From the NCBI GenBank assembly GCA_000741495.1, contig JGZV01000004.1, positions 186,001 to 250,000 of the forward strand: DNA of 64,000 bases, in the 5' to 3' direction. This DNA is from Bifidobacterium thermophilum (GTDB taxonomy: Bacteria; Actinomycetota; Actinomycetes; Actinomycetales; Bifidobacteriaceae). Under the pieces are notes generated by a model. That model ran no database searches. It was not told where the DNA came from and saw only the letters and a list, made by a program, of their open reading frames with translations. Both the position numbers and the translations under genes were made by a program. Shown here in pieces: positions 44,271 through 54,100 of the stretch; the stretch's first letter is position 1, and every line of letters starts with the position of its first letter.

Positions 44271-44741
44271 TCAGCGGACGCCGCTGAATTCCTTGGCTTT
44301 GCTCGCATTCAGCTCGTCAATGGCGTGTTGGAAATCCTGAAGGTTCTCAAAATTCTGGTATACGCTTGCGAACCGCATGTAGGCGACTTCGTCGAGATCG
44401 CGCAATGGCTTGAGAATCGCCTTGCCGACTTCTTCTGATTTGACAGTCGCCAATCCCCGTGACCGCAGATCCTCTTCCACCCGCTGACCCAGCGTTTTCA
44501 GCTGGTCTTCGTCAATCGGCCGCCCCTGACACGCTTTGCGCACGCCATTGACCACTTTGTTGCGGTCGAACGGTTCGACGTTACCGGACCGTTTCTGCAC
44601 GAGCAGCATGGTGGTTTCCACAGTGGTGAAACGGCGTCCGCACTTGAGGCATTCACGACGCCGTTTGATGGAGTGGCCATCCTCGTTGATACGGGTGTCA
44701 ACCACCTTGGTTTCAGGATTTTGACAATACGGGCAATGCAT
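44271..44741 (-). CDS. nrdR: Ribonucleotide reductase repressor NrdR
   Basis: A 156-residue repressor that senses ATP/dATP and shuts off ribonucleotide reductase genes. The zinc ribbon is MHCPYCQN with CLKCGRRF about 30 residues later, and the ATP-cone runs from VQKRSGNVEPFDRNKVVNGV to the end of the core. I start at MHCPYC (44741), the universal family start; 20 further codons upstream are open but unlike the family. Downstream of the LysM gene and lexA divergon, as in mycobacteria. Confidence 0.95.
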   Translation of the reverse strand: MHCPYCQNPETKVVDTRINEDGHSIKRRRECLKCGRRFTTVETTMLLVQKRSGNVEPFDRNKVVNGVRKACQGRPIDEDQLKTLGQRVEEDLRSRGLATVKSEEVGKAILKPLRDLDEVAYMRFASVYQNFENLQDFQHAIDELNASKAKEFSGVR

Positions 44742-44790
44742 GCCATCAACAATAGCCGACACCGCCAACCTCCGCCCGCATGCCGACCGG

Positions 44791-45270
44791 CTACCGGTCA
44801 ACCGGAACCATGATGGTCTGCCCCGGCATAAGTTCCGTGGATTGCAGATGATTCAATTCGACGATGTCGCGCACCGTGCCTCTCACATCACCGCCGGGAG
44901 GTGTCACCTGCTGCGCATACTGCCACAAGGTATCCCCCTGTTGCACACTGTAGGTCACCGTATGCCGCGGCGTCGCCGATTGCGCGGTGTCAGGCGAGTA
45001 TATACTCCAGCCGAATACCAAAGCGCATGCGAGCAGCACGCCGACCAACACTTTGGGCAGATACGCCGGCATACCACCCGTCGGTTCATCCACGGGATGC
45101 GCACCGTCATTGCACGGCATGCTGCCGCCACGCAAACGATCGGCGACACCGTGATACCCACGGCTCGCCGCGACGCACACACCTGCAGGCCTTGACATGC
45201 GGTGCATTCGTGACATCGCAACGTTGCGGCTGGCCGCGATATACCCGCCATGACGCTGAATCTCAACCAT
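44791..45270 (-). CDS. Membrane-anchored LysM protein, candidate SOS division suppressor (YneA/ChiZ/DivS-like)
   Basis: A 159-residue protein with a basic cytoplasmic N-terminus, one membrane helix (LPKVLVGVLLACALVFGWSI, about 70-90) and a C-terminal LysM domain (TYSVQQGDTLWQYAQQVTPP, ending ELMPGQTIMVPVDR) that binds peptidoglycan. It is divergent from lexA and shares a region with three LexA boxes. Genes of this type in the same place (yneA in Bacillus, Rv2719c/chiZ in M. tuberculosis, divS in Corynebacterium) block division during SOS. The role is inferred from architecture plus synteny. ATG at 45270 preceded by GGAAAGG. Confidence 0.82.
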   Translation of the reverse strand: MVEIQRHGGYIAASRNVAMSRMHRMSRPAGVCVAASRGYHGVADRLRGGSMPCNDGAHPVDEPTGGMPAYLPKVLVGVLLACALVFGWSIYSPDTAQSATPRHTVTYSVQQGDTLWQYAQQVTPPGGDVRGTVRDIVELNHLQSTELMPGQTIMVPVDR

Positions 45271-45340
45271 GATCCGTGCCTTTCCGTGTCTTCCACGCCG
45301 TACGAGCCGAGCGGCAGGCAGATGCCCGCATTCACCCGTT

Positions 45341-45422
45341 CGAACATGTGTTCTATCGAACAGATGTTCTAAGTATGGCACAGCCGTTCGAAAACAGCAA
45401 GAGCGTGTCGAACAGATGTTTG
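45341..45422. promoter_or_regulatory. Three LexA (SOS) boxes in the lexA / LysM intergenic region
   Basis: CGAACATGTGTTCT (45341), CGAACAGATGTTCT (45357) and CGAACAGATGTTTG (45409) match the actinobacterial/Bacillus LexA box CGAACRNRYGTTYC closely. The first two are nearly contiguous and the third lies about 50 bp before the lexA start. They should control both divergent genes. Confidence 0.9.
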
Positions 45423-45472
45423 ATATTTTCCGGTTCTATGGTTATGCTTGCAGAAGAACGAAAGGAACCATT

Positions 45473-46216
45473 GTGGGCACAATCGCATTCCCATCACGGC
45501 ATGACGGCGCACCGGCGGGGCAATCCCCCGCGCTTTCCGCGCGCCAGCGCCAAGTGCTTGACGCCATCCGCTCACATGTCTCAGCCCACGGTTATGCCCC
45601 TTCGTTCCGAGAAATCGGCGATCTTGTCGGCCTCAAAAGCCCATCGTCGGTCAAACATCAGTTGCAAGTGCTCGCAGACCGCGGGTATATCCGCATCAGC
45701 GCGAAAAAAGGCCGGGCCATCGAACTCGTGGAAACCACGCAACCGAACGATCAGTCCGATACCACCCCGCAGACACGCACCGCCGACATCTTCCCCTTCC
45801 CCGCCCCCGACCAGGACCGCGAAGACGCCCCCTCGATCACGGCATCACGCGACGTGCCATTGGTCGGGCGCATCGCCGCCGGCACCCCGATCACCGCACA
45901 GCAGCATGTCGAAGATGTCATGCGCCTGCCGCAGCGACTCACCGGCACCGGCAATCTGTTCATGCTTGAAGTCCACGGGGATTCCATGGTCGACGCCGCC
46001 ATCTGCGACGGCGATTTCGTCGTAGTGCGTGAACAGCAGACCGCGGAAAACGGGGACATTGTCGCAGCCCTGCTTGACGACGAAGCCACCGTGAAAACAT
46101 TCCGCAAAGAACAGGGGCATGTGTGGCTCATCCCCCACAACCCCGCCTATTCGCCCATCGACGGCACGCACGCGCAAATCATGGGCAAAGTCGTCACCGT
46201 GCTTCGCAAAATCTGA
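45473..46216 (+). CDS. lexA: SOS repressor LexA
   Basis: A 247-residue repressor and self-cleaving protease. The N-terminal winged helix-turn-helix reads LSARQRQVLDAIRSHV and PSFREIGDLVGLKSPSSVKH. The cleavage site Ala-Gly is in VGRIAAGTPITAQ, the catalytic serine in EVHGDSMVDAAI and the lysine in ATVKTFRKEQG. I use the GTG at 45473 because AAAGGA lies seven bases upstream; an ATG at 45416 would lie inside the third LexA box. An acidic/proline linker makes it a little longer than E. coli LexA, as usual in actinobacteria. Confidence 0.95.
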   Translation: MGTIAFPSRHDGAPAGQSPALSARQRQVLDAIRSHVSAHGYAPSFREIGDLVGLKSPSSVKHQLQVLADRGYIRISAKKGRAIELVETTQPNDQSDTTPQTRTADIFPFPAPDQDREDAPSITASRDVPLVGRIAAGTPITAQQHVEDVMRLPQRLTGTGNLFMLEVHGDSMVDAAICDGDFVVVREQQTAENGDIVAALLDDEATVKTFRKEQGHVWLIPHNPAYSPIDGTHAQIMGKVVTVLRKI

Positions 46217-46241
46217 ACGCCTGCAGCATCGTTTTCGCCTT

Positions 46242-47228
46242 TCACCGCTTCCCGGCGCTTCTCGGCGACACGTCAGCCTCCTGAGTTTCGGCTTCGTCAT
46301 GCAAATGCTCCGTACGTGAGACCTCACAACCGTCCGGCTCCAGTTGGAACGTCGTATGTTCCACGGACACCGGGAAATGCTCCTGCAGGCAGCTGTGCAA
46401 TTGCGCGAGAATCTCCGCGCCCTGCGTCATGGACAATCCCGGATCGACCACCACATGCGCCATCAGCACCGGCATACCGGTCGACACCGTGCTCGCATGC
46501 AAATCATGCACCGCTACCACATGGGGCACATGTTCCATATGGGCACGCACCTCATCCAAATCCAAGCCTTCCGGCGTCTCCTCCAACAGGACACGCGCCG
46601 CGTTGCGCAGCAACAATGCCGCGCGCGGAATCATCATCAGCGCGATGACCCCACCGGCGACGGCGTCGAAACCGTCCCAACCGGTCGCTTGGAGCACAAT
46701 CGCCGAAACAATCACCGCGACCGATCCCAAGGCGTCATTGACGACTTCAAGGAAGGCCGCGCGCATATTCATATTGTCCTCGCTGTTGGCATGGAGGATC
46801 AGCATCGAAGCGACATTCGCCGTCAAACCGAGCACACCCATGAACAGCAGCAGACCCGGGCTGCGCACACCGTCGTCCGCGGCACCGAACAGACGCATGC
46901 CTGCCTCCGCGAGCGCGTATATGCCAACGAACAGCAGCATCAGCGCACCGAGAGCCGCGGTGATCACTTCGAGTCGCGCCCATCCCCATGTACGCACGTT
47001 GCTTGGTTTGCGTCGCATCAGCATCGCGGTCACCGTTGACGCCACAAGCACTGACAGGTCGGTGAGCATATGGCCGGCATCCACGAGCAACGCGAGCGAT
47101 CCGGTGACCGCCGCACTGACAACCTCAGCTACGAACACGGTCAACGTCAATGCCAGCGACATCGTCAGCCGCTTCTGGTGTTCCCTGCTATCAGCCGTTT
47201 GTCTGTTTGTTCCGTGCTCGTGCGCCAT
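46242..47228 (-). CDS. Cation diffusion facilitator (zinc-type efflux protein)
   Basis: A 328-residue CDF transporter with six membrane helices and a C-terminal ferredoxin-like cytoplasmic domain. The metal site on helix 2 is LLVDAGHMLTDLSVL (H-x-x-x-D), and its partner on helix 5 reads LEVVNDALGSVAVIV with asparagine-aspartate. This is the ZitB/CzcD branch exporting Zn2+ (perhaps Co2+ or Cd2+) by proton antiport. The ATG at 47228 follows AAGGAG; a GTG sits immediately before it. Convergent with lexA, 25 bases apart. No metal-responsive regulator is adjacent. Confidence 0.9.
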   Translation of the reverse strand: MAHEHGTNRQTADSREHQKRLTMSLALTLTVFVAEVVSAAVTGSLALLVDAGHMLTDLSVLVASTVTAMLMRRKPSNVRTWGWARLEVITAALGALMLLFVGIYALAEAGMRLFGAADDGVRSPGLLLFMGVLGLTANVASMLILHANSEDNMNMRAAFLEVVNDALGSVAVIVSAIVLQATGWDGFDAVAGGVIALMMIPRAALLLRNAARVLLEETPEGLDLDEVRAHMEHVPHVVAVHDLHASTVSTGMPVLMAHVVVDPGLSMTQGAEILAQLHSCLQEHFPVSVEHTTFQLEPDGCEVSRTEHLHDEAETQEADVSPRSAGKR

Positions 47229-47339
47229 CACTGCTCCTTGTCTGTACAGACCTCGGTCGGCGTTCCACCGGTCCAGGCCGGCTGGAGACGGTACCGAAAC
47301 CGCTTCTCATTACCATTCTCAACGTGCGGAAAACGAGAG

Positions 47340-47364
47340 AACCCCGGCCACATGGACCGGGGTT
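47340..47364 (-). terminator. Terminator of ldh
   Basis: AACCCCGG / CCGGGGTT form an 8-bp stem with a 9-nt loop; on the minus strand CTCTCGTTTTCC follows. It lies 37 bp beyond the ldh stop codon. Confidence 0.75.
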
Positions 47365-47401
47365 CCACACTCGACCGGGCAACGCCGGTGGAGCGAAGGT
47401 A

Positions 47402-48367
<966 letters not shown>

Positions 48368-48633
48368 CTACTTCTCCTTGGCAATGACCCGATTGTGACG
48401 GGTTTCATTCAGTAACACCTCTACTCTAGTGGTTCTCCGTGACGTTTCTCCGGGGAAAACGCTTTGCGGGCGAACCGGTACGAGACGAATTTGAGAGCGT
48501 TCACACTGCGTGTAGGGCAAACGTTTGTCGCGCGGGCGCTTGTCGGAGTGTCATTGATTGCGCCGATTCCGCCGACGGCCGATGTCCCGGCGGACGCCGG
48601 CTGCCCGCCGGTCATTCGCCCGTTACTGGGCGG

Positions 48634-50271
48634 TCACTCGTCGATGGCGGCGTCGACGATTTGCGCGGCAAGCTGACTGTCCACCTGGGCTTCGACCATC
48701 ATGCCGTCACCGCGGTAGTCAATCGAGTCCATCTGCCCGTATTCGCGGATTTTCGACACCAATGATCCCGCGGTGTACGGCAGGAGCGCGCTGACATGTA
48801 CGCCGGGGACGGGCAGGAGCCCCTCGACCCGCTCACGCAACGCTCGATGCCTTCGCCGGTGTACGCGGACACCAGATGGGCGTCTGGGGGCGAGCGCGGC
48901 GAGCCGGTCGCGGGTGGTTTGGTCGACGCGGTCGATTTTGTTGAACACAAGAAGCCGCGGAATGCTTTCTGTGCCGTCGATGTCGGCGAGGATCGCGTTG
49001 ACCGCGTCGATCTGGGCGAACGGGTCGGGGTGGGAGGCGTCGACCACGTGGACGATGACATCGGCGTCGGCGACTTCTTCAAGCGTGGACTTGAACGCTT
49101 CGACCAGCTGCGTAGGCAGGCGGCGCACGAATCCGACGGTGTCCACGTAGGCGTATTGACGGCCGTCTTTCGCACTGGCCCGTCGCACCGCGGTGTCGAG
49201 TGTGGCGAACAACGCGTTTTCCACGAGTTCCTTGGATCCGGTCAGCCGGTTGGTCAATGACGATTTGCCGGCGTTCGTGTAGCCGACCACGGCGACTGTG
49301 GGCAGGCCGAATCGACGCCGCGACCCGCGTTTGACATCGCGTGCCGGGGCCATGTGGGCGATCTGCTTGCGGAGTTTGGCGATCCGGTTGCGGATGACGC
49401 GGCGATCCATTTCGATTTTCGTCTCACCCGGGCCTCGCGAGCCGATACCCGCGTCCGCGCCCGCTGCACGGCCGCCCGCCTGACGGGACAGGGAGCCGCC
49501 CCAGCCGCGCAGTCGCGGCAGCATGTACTGCAATTGGGCGAGCTCGACCTGCGCCTTGCCTTCGCGGCTGGTCGCATGCTGGGCGAAAATGTCCAGAATC
49601 ACAGCGGTGCGATCGACGACCTTGACTTTTGTCGCATCTTCCAAAGCTCGCCGCTGGCTGGGCGGCAAGTCGTCGTCGACGATGATGGTGTCAGCTTCGT
49701 CACGCGCGACGATGCCCGCGATCTCCTTGGCCTTGCCGGACCCCACGTAGGTGGCTGAATCCGGACGCAACCGGTGCTGCAGCAAACCGTCGCAGACCTG
49801 GGCGCCGGCGGTTTCGGCGAGCGCGGCAAGCTCACGCAACGATTCCTCGGCTTGTGCCTGGGTGGTTTTCGCGCTCGACCACACGCCGACAAGCACGACG
49901 CGTTCAAGGCGGACCTTGCGGTATTCGACTTCGGTGACGTCTTCGAGTTCGCCGAGGCCGGCGACACGTTTGAGCTGGTTGCGCGCCTCACGTTCCGCCC
50001 AGGCTTCGTCCTCATGGGCGTAGGGGTGGGCGGCGGTGTCGTCGAGCAGCACTTCGGAATGTTCAGCCAGAACGCTTTCATGTTGCGCTGCGGCGGGTTT
50101 GGCGGACGGGTCTGTCGTGCCGCCCTCAGCCGGTAGCGCGGATTGCGCGGCATCGCGGTGCGACGTCTGCTCTGTTGTCGCGCTTGTCACGCTCCCGCTG
50201 TCCCGGGTGTCTTCATCGTCGTCCGTACGTGCGAAAGCTGTCGTGGTGATGGCTGTTCCTTCTTCTCGCAT
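48634..50271 (-). CDS. hflX: Ribosome-associated GTPase HflX, with a locally shifted segment
   Basis: A 545-residue GTPase that binds and splits stalled ribosomes. An N-terminal HflX domain (VDRTAVILDIFAQHATSREG) is followed by G1 VGYTNAGKSSLTNRL, G3 VDTVGFVRRLP and G4 LVFNKIDRV. Between codons for LAALAP and LRERVEGLL the frame reads RRPSGVRVHRRRHRA, but a neighbouring frame encodes DAHLVSAYTGEGIER, which contains the expected G5 motif. This implies two compensating one-base changes: an extra C in the C5 tract at 48886-48890 and a missing base near 48842. The first 100 residues are a bifidobacterial-type acidic extension. Divergent from the methyltransferase gene. Confidence 0.92.
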   Translation of the reverse strand: MREEGTAITTTAFARTDDDEDTRDSGSVTSATTEQTSHRDAAQSALPAEGGTTDPSAKPAAAQHESVLAEHSEVLLDDTAAHPYAHEDEAWAEREARNQLKRVAGLGELEDVTEVEYRKVRLERVVLVGVWSSAKTTQAQAEESLRELAALAETAGAQVCDGLLQHRLRPDSATYVGSGKAKEIAGIVARDEADTIIVDDDLPPSQRRALEDATKVKVVDRTAVILDIFAQHATSREGKAQVELAQLQYMLPRLRGWGGSLSRQAGGRAAGADAGIGSRGPGETKIEMDRRVIRNRIAKLRKQIAHMAPARDVKRGSRRRFGLPTVAVVGYTNAGKSSLTNRLTGSKELVENALFATLDTAVRRASAKDGRQYAYVDTVGFVRRLPTQLVEAFKSTLEEVADADVIVHVVDASHPDPFAQIDAVNAILADIDGTESIPRLLVFNKIDRVDQTTRDRLAALAPRRPSGVRVHRRRHRALRERVEGLLPVPGVHVSALLPYTAGSLVSKIREYGQMDSIDYRGDGMMVEAQVDSQLAAQIVDAAIDE

Positions 50272-50428
50272 CGCCGAATCGGCGGCACGATCGGCGGTAT
50301 CTTCCTAGTATCAACTATTGTCTTTATTATCATCGTGTTGGACGACAACACCAAGCGGTTCCGCCGTCAGCGACAGGCGGACGGGACGGCACGACCAACA
50401 GACGTTTGCAGGAAAGAACGACAGGGAT

Positions 50429-51139
50429 ATGGCAGCATCGAAAGCACATCACGGCGTCAAAGCGCACGACGACAAGCAGGAGAACAGCACGAGCCGTTCG
50501 GGTAAGGGCGACATGGGGAAGAACAACACGGGCGGTGAACAGTATTTCGCTTCGACCCCGCAGTCGGCGGACATCCGTCGCGAACGCAAGGTGACGCTGC
50601 GCGGGTATGAGGCGACAGTCCAGACCTCGAACGGCGTGTTTTCAGGCAACCGGGTCGATTTGGGCACGTCCGTGCTGCTGCGTCACGCACCCATGCCGCC
50701 GCAACGTGGAACCGGGCTTGATCTGGGGTGCGGCTGGGGGCCGATCGCGCTCGCGCTCGGCTTCGAATCACCGGAACTTGACGTGTGGGCGGTGGATATC
50801 AACGAGCGTGCGGTGGAACTGACCGGCGAGAACGCAAAAGCCAACGGGCTGAACCATGTGCATGCCGTCAGCCCGGACGCCGTACCCGCCGACCTCACCT
50901 TTGACGTGATCTGGTCCAACCCCCCGATCCGCATCGGCAAGGAGGCTCTGCACAACCTGCTCATGGCTTGGCTTCCACGGCTGAACAACGATGGCGCCGC
51001 GTATCTGGTGGTGCAGAAGAACCTCGGGGCCGACTCGCTGATCCCATGGCTCACCCAAGCGCTCGGCGACGGGTATACGGTGAGCAAATACGCGAGTTCC
51101 AAAGGGTATCGTGTCATCGAGGTGCTGCGTCAGGCATGA
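50429..51139 (+). CDS. Class I SAM-dependent methyltransferase (RsmC-like)
   Basis: A 236-residue enzyme. SAM-binding motif I is TGLDLGCGWGPIALALGF (near residue 95), with acidic motif II VWAVDINERAVELTGENAKA, and the catalytic motif IV is WSNPPIRIGKEAL, the NPP-type used for N-methylation of bases in RNA. It resembles the C-terminal domain of 16S rRNA G1207 methyltransferase RsmC. The first 40 residues are hydrophilic and may not all be translated: the ATG at 50429 has a modest GACAGGGAT before it, and another ATG lies at 50513. Its stop overlaps the hrpA start (ATGA). Confidence 0.8.
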   Translation: MAASKAHHGVKAHDDKQENSTSRSGKGDMGKNNTGGEQYFASTPQSADIRRERKVTLRGYEATVQTSNGVFSGNRVDLGTSVLLRHAPMPPQRGTGLDLGCGWGPIALALGFESPELDVWAVDINERAVELTGENAKANGLNHVHAVSPDAVPADLTFDVIWSNPPIRIGKEALHNLLMAWLPRLNNDGAAYLVVQKNLGADSLIPWLTQALGDGYTVSKYASSKGYRVIEVLRQA

Positions 51140-54100
51140 GATTCACGTATCCTCAAGAACTGCCGATTTCCGCCGCTCACGACCAGATCATCGAAGCGGT
51201 GAAACGCTCACAGGTTGTTATCGTTTCCGGACAGACCGGTTCAGGCAAAACCACGCAGATACCGAAAATGCTGCTGGAAATGGGTCGCGGCACGCACGGC
51301 CACCAAATCGTACACACGCAGCCGCGCCGGCTTGCCGCCCGAACGGTCGCCGAACGCATCGCTTTGGAAATGGGCGTCAAACTCGGCGATGAAATCGGCT
51401 ACCAAGTACGGTTCACCGACGAAAGCTCCCCCAATACCAGGCTGCGCGTCGTCACCGACGGTATCCTGCTCGCGCAAATCCAGCGAGACCCCCAGTTAAG
51501 CCGCTACGACACCATCGTGATCGACGAGGCGCACGAACGCAGCCTCAACATCGATTTCCTGCTCGGCTACCTGACCGCACTGCTGCCCAAACGCCGTGAC
51601 CTGAAGCTCATCATCACCTCGGCGACCATCGATTCGGAGAAATTCCGCGACCATTTCGAACACGCCCTGCACACCACCGTGCCGGTCATCGAAGTCTCCG
51701 GACGCACCTACCCGGTCCAAATCGTGTACGAACCCCTGGGATCGCTGCCCGCGCTCATGAACCATGTGCCCGGCTTCCCCAACCCGCGCAACCCGGCGCT
51801 CGGCGGCGAAGATGGCGAACGCGGCGGCAACAGCGGGAGCAGCGACGACGACCAGACCGACATGTCGACCGCGGTCGCCCGCGCCTGCGCCGAACTGGTC
51901 ATCCGCTCAAGCCATGAGCACGGGCCGCGGGACATCTTGGTTTTCGCGTCAGGCGAGCGCGACATCCACGATTTCGAAAACGCGCTACACCATCATTTCG
52001 GACCACGCACCGCGGATATGCGCCGACCCGACGCCATCGAAATCATGCCGCTGTTCGCAAGGCTGTCCGCCAAGGAACAGCACAAGGTATTCGAGCCGCA
52101 CACGCATCAGCGGATCGTCATCGCCACGAATGTGGCCGAAACGTCACTGACCGTGCCGGGAATTCGCTATGTCGTCGACCCGGGCACCGCACGCATCTCA
52201 CGGTATTCGAAAACGGCGAAAGTGCAACGCCTGCCGATCGAGCCGATCTCACAGGCGAGCGCCGACCAGCGTTCCGGCCGATGCGGGCGTGTAGCCGACG
52301 GCATCGCGATTCGTCTGTATTCGAACGAGGATTACCAGACGCGGCCGCGCTTCACCGAGCCTGAAATCCTGCGCACGTCGCTGGGCGCGGTGGTGTTGCA
52401 CATGCTGTCGGTCGGCGTGGCGCACACGGTCGATGACATCACGCATTTCGGCTTCATCGACCCGCCGGATGTGCGTTCCGTGTCCGACGGGTTCAACGAG
52501 CTGACCGAACTCAAGGCCGTCAGCCATAAACACGGCGAAGTCAAACTGACCCGCATCGGCCGACAACTGTCTCATATCCCAATCGACATCAGGCTCGGGC
52601 GCATGGTCATCGAAGCGGCCACCCGCACCACGCCGAACACGCTTGCCGCTGTGCTGGTCGTCGTCGCGTTCCTCAGCTTGCAGGACCCCCGCGAGCGCCC
52701 CGAAGATAAACGCGAGGAAGCTGACCGGATCCACAACCGGTATGCCGACCCGACCAGTGATTTCCTCACCGCGCTCAACATTTGGGACCGCGTGTTCCAA
52801 GTGGACGGCGAGCCGGGCAACAATGCGTTGCGCCGCATCTGCAAAGCCGAGTATTTCAGCTTCCTACGCATGCGGCAGTGGAAAGACCTCGTCGCCCAGC
52901 TGTCGCAGATGTGCCGCGAACTGAAATTCCGCGTGGGCGAGCCACAGCCAATCTCTCGGCCGGGGCTTGACATCCGCAATCTGCCGATGAATCAGCAGGC
53001 CGCACACGCCATGTGCTGCACGTGGGACGCGCAAGGCATCCACCAATCAATGCTCGCCGGACTGCTGTCCATGATGGGCATGCAGGTGGTTCGCGAGCCG
53101 AAAGCCTCGGATTTCGCCGGACTCAAGGGGGCAGCCAAAGCGCGCGCCATGAAACGTGCGCAGAAAACCGCGAAAAACGACTATCAAGGCGCTCGTGGCA
53201 CACGCTTCGCACTGTTCCCCGCGTCGGCGGTCGCCAAAACCACCCCGCCGTGGGTGATGAGCACGGAACTCGTGGAAACCTCACGTCTGTGGGCGCGCTA
53301 TTCCGCCGCAATCGACCCGGCATGGGCGGAACCGCTGGCCGGCTCACTCACCCGTGTCACGTACGCCGAGCCGCACTGGTCCGGTTCGCGCGGCTCGGCG
53401 GTCGCGCAATCGAAAGTCCTGCTATATGGGCTGCCGATTGTGCAGGACCGTCCGGTGCAGTGGGGGCGCATCAACCCACCTGAAGCGCGTGATTTCCTGC
53501 TGCGGCAAGGCCTCGTCGAAAGCGATATCCAGCAGCGGTTCCCGTTCGACGGGTTCATCGAACATAATCGGGAAATCCTCGAAGAAGCCGCACAGGATGC
53601 GGACCGTACCCGGCAGGTCGCCGACACGGTCAGCGAAGAAGACCTCTTCGACTTCTACAACACCGTGATACCAACAGATATCACCAGTGTCGCCGATCTG
53701 GCGAAATGGTGGAAAACCGAGCATGACAAGCAGCCACACCTGCTGGACTTCGACCCGGACAACGTTGAGCGTTTGCAACACTCCGGCAGCGTCAGCATGG
53801 ACGACTACCCCGAATACTGGCATACGCTCGGCACCGACGGCACGCCGATCGACCTTCGTCTGAGCTACAAGTACGAGCCGGGTGCGCCGGACGACGGCGT
53901 AACCGTGCACATCCCCATCAAGGAACTGTCACGGTTGACGCCTGAACAGTTCACGTGGAACGTGCCCGGATTGCTTGACGAACTGCTCCTGGGCATGATC
54001 AAATCCCTGCCCAAAGCGTTGCGCGTCCAGTTCGTGCCCGCCCCCGACACAGCTCGGGCGATCCGCGAAGCCATCAACGAACGCTACCCCGACCTGCCCG

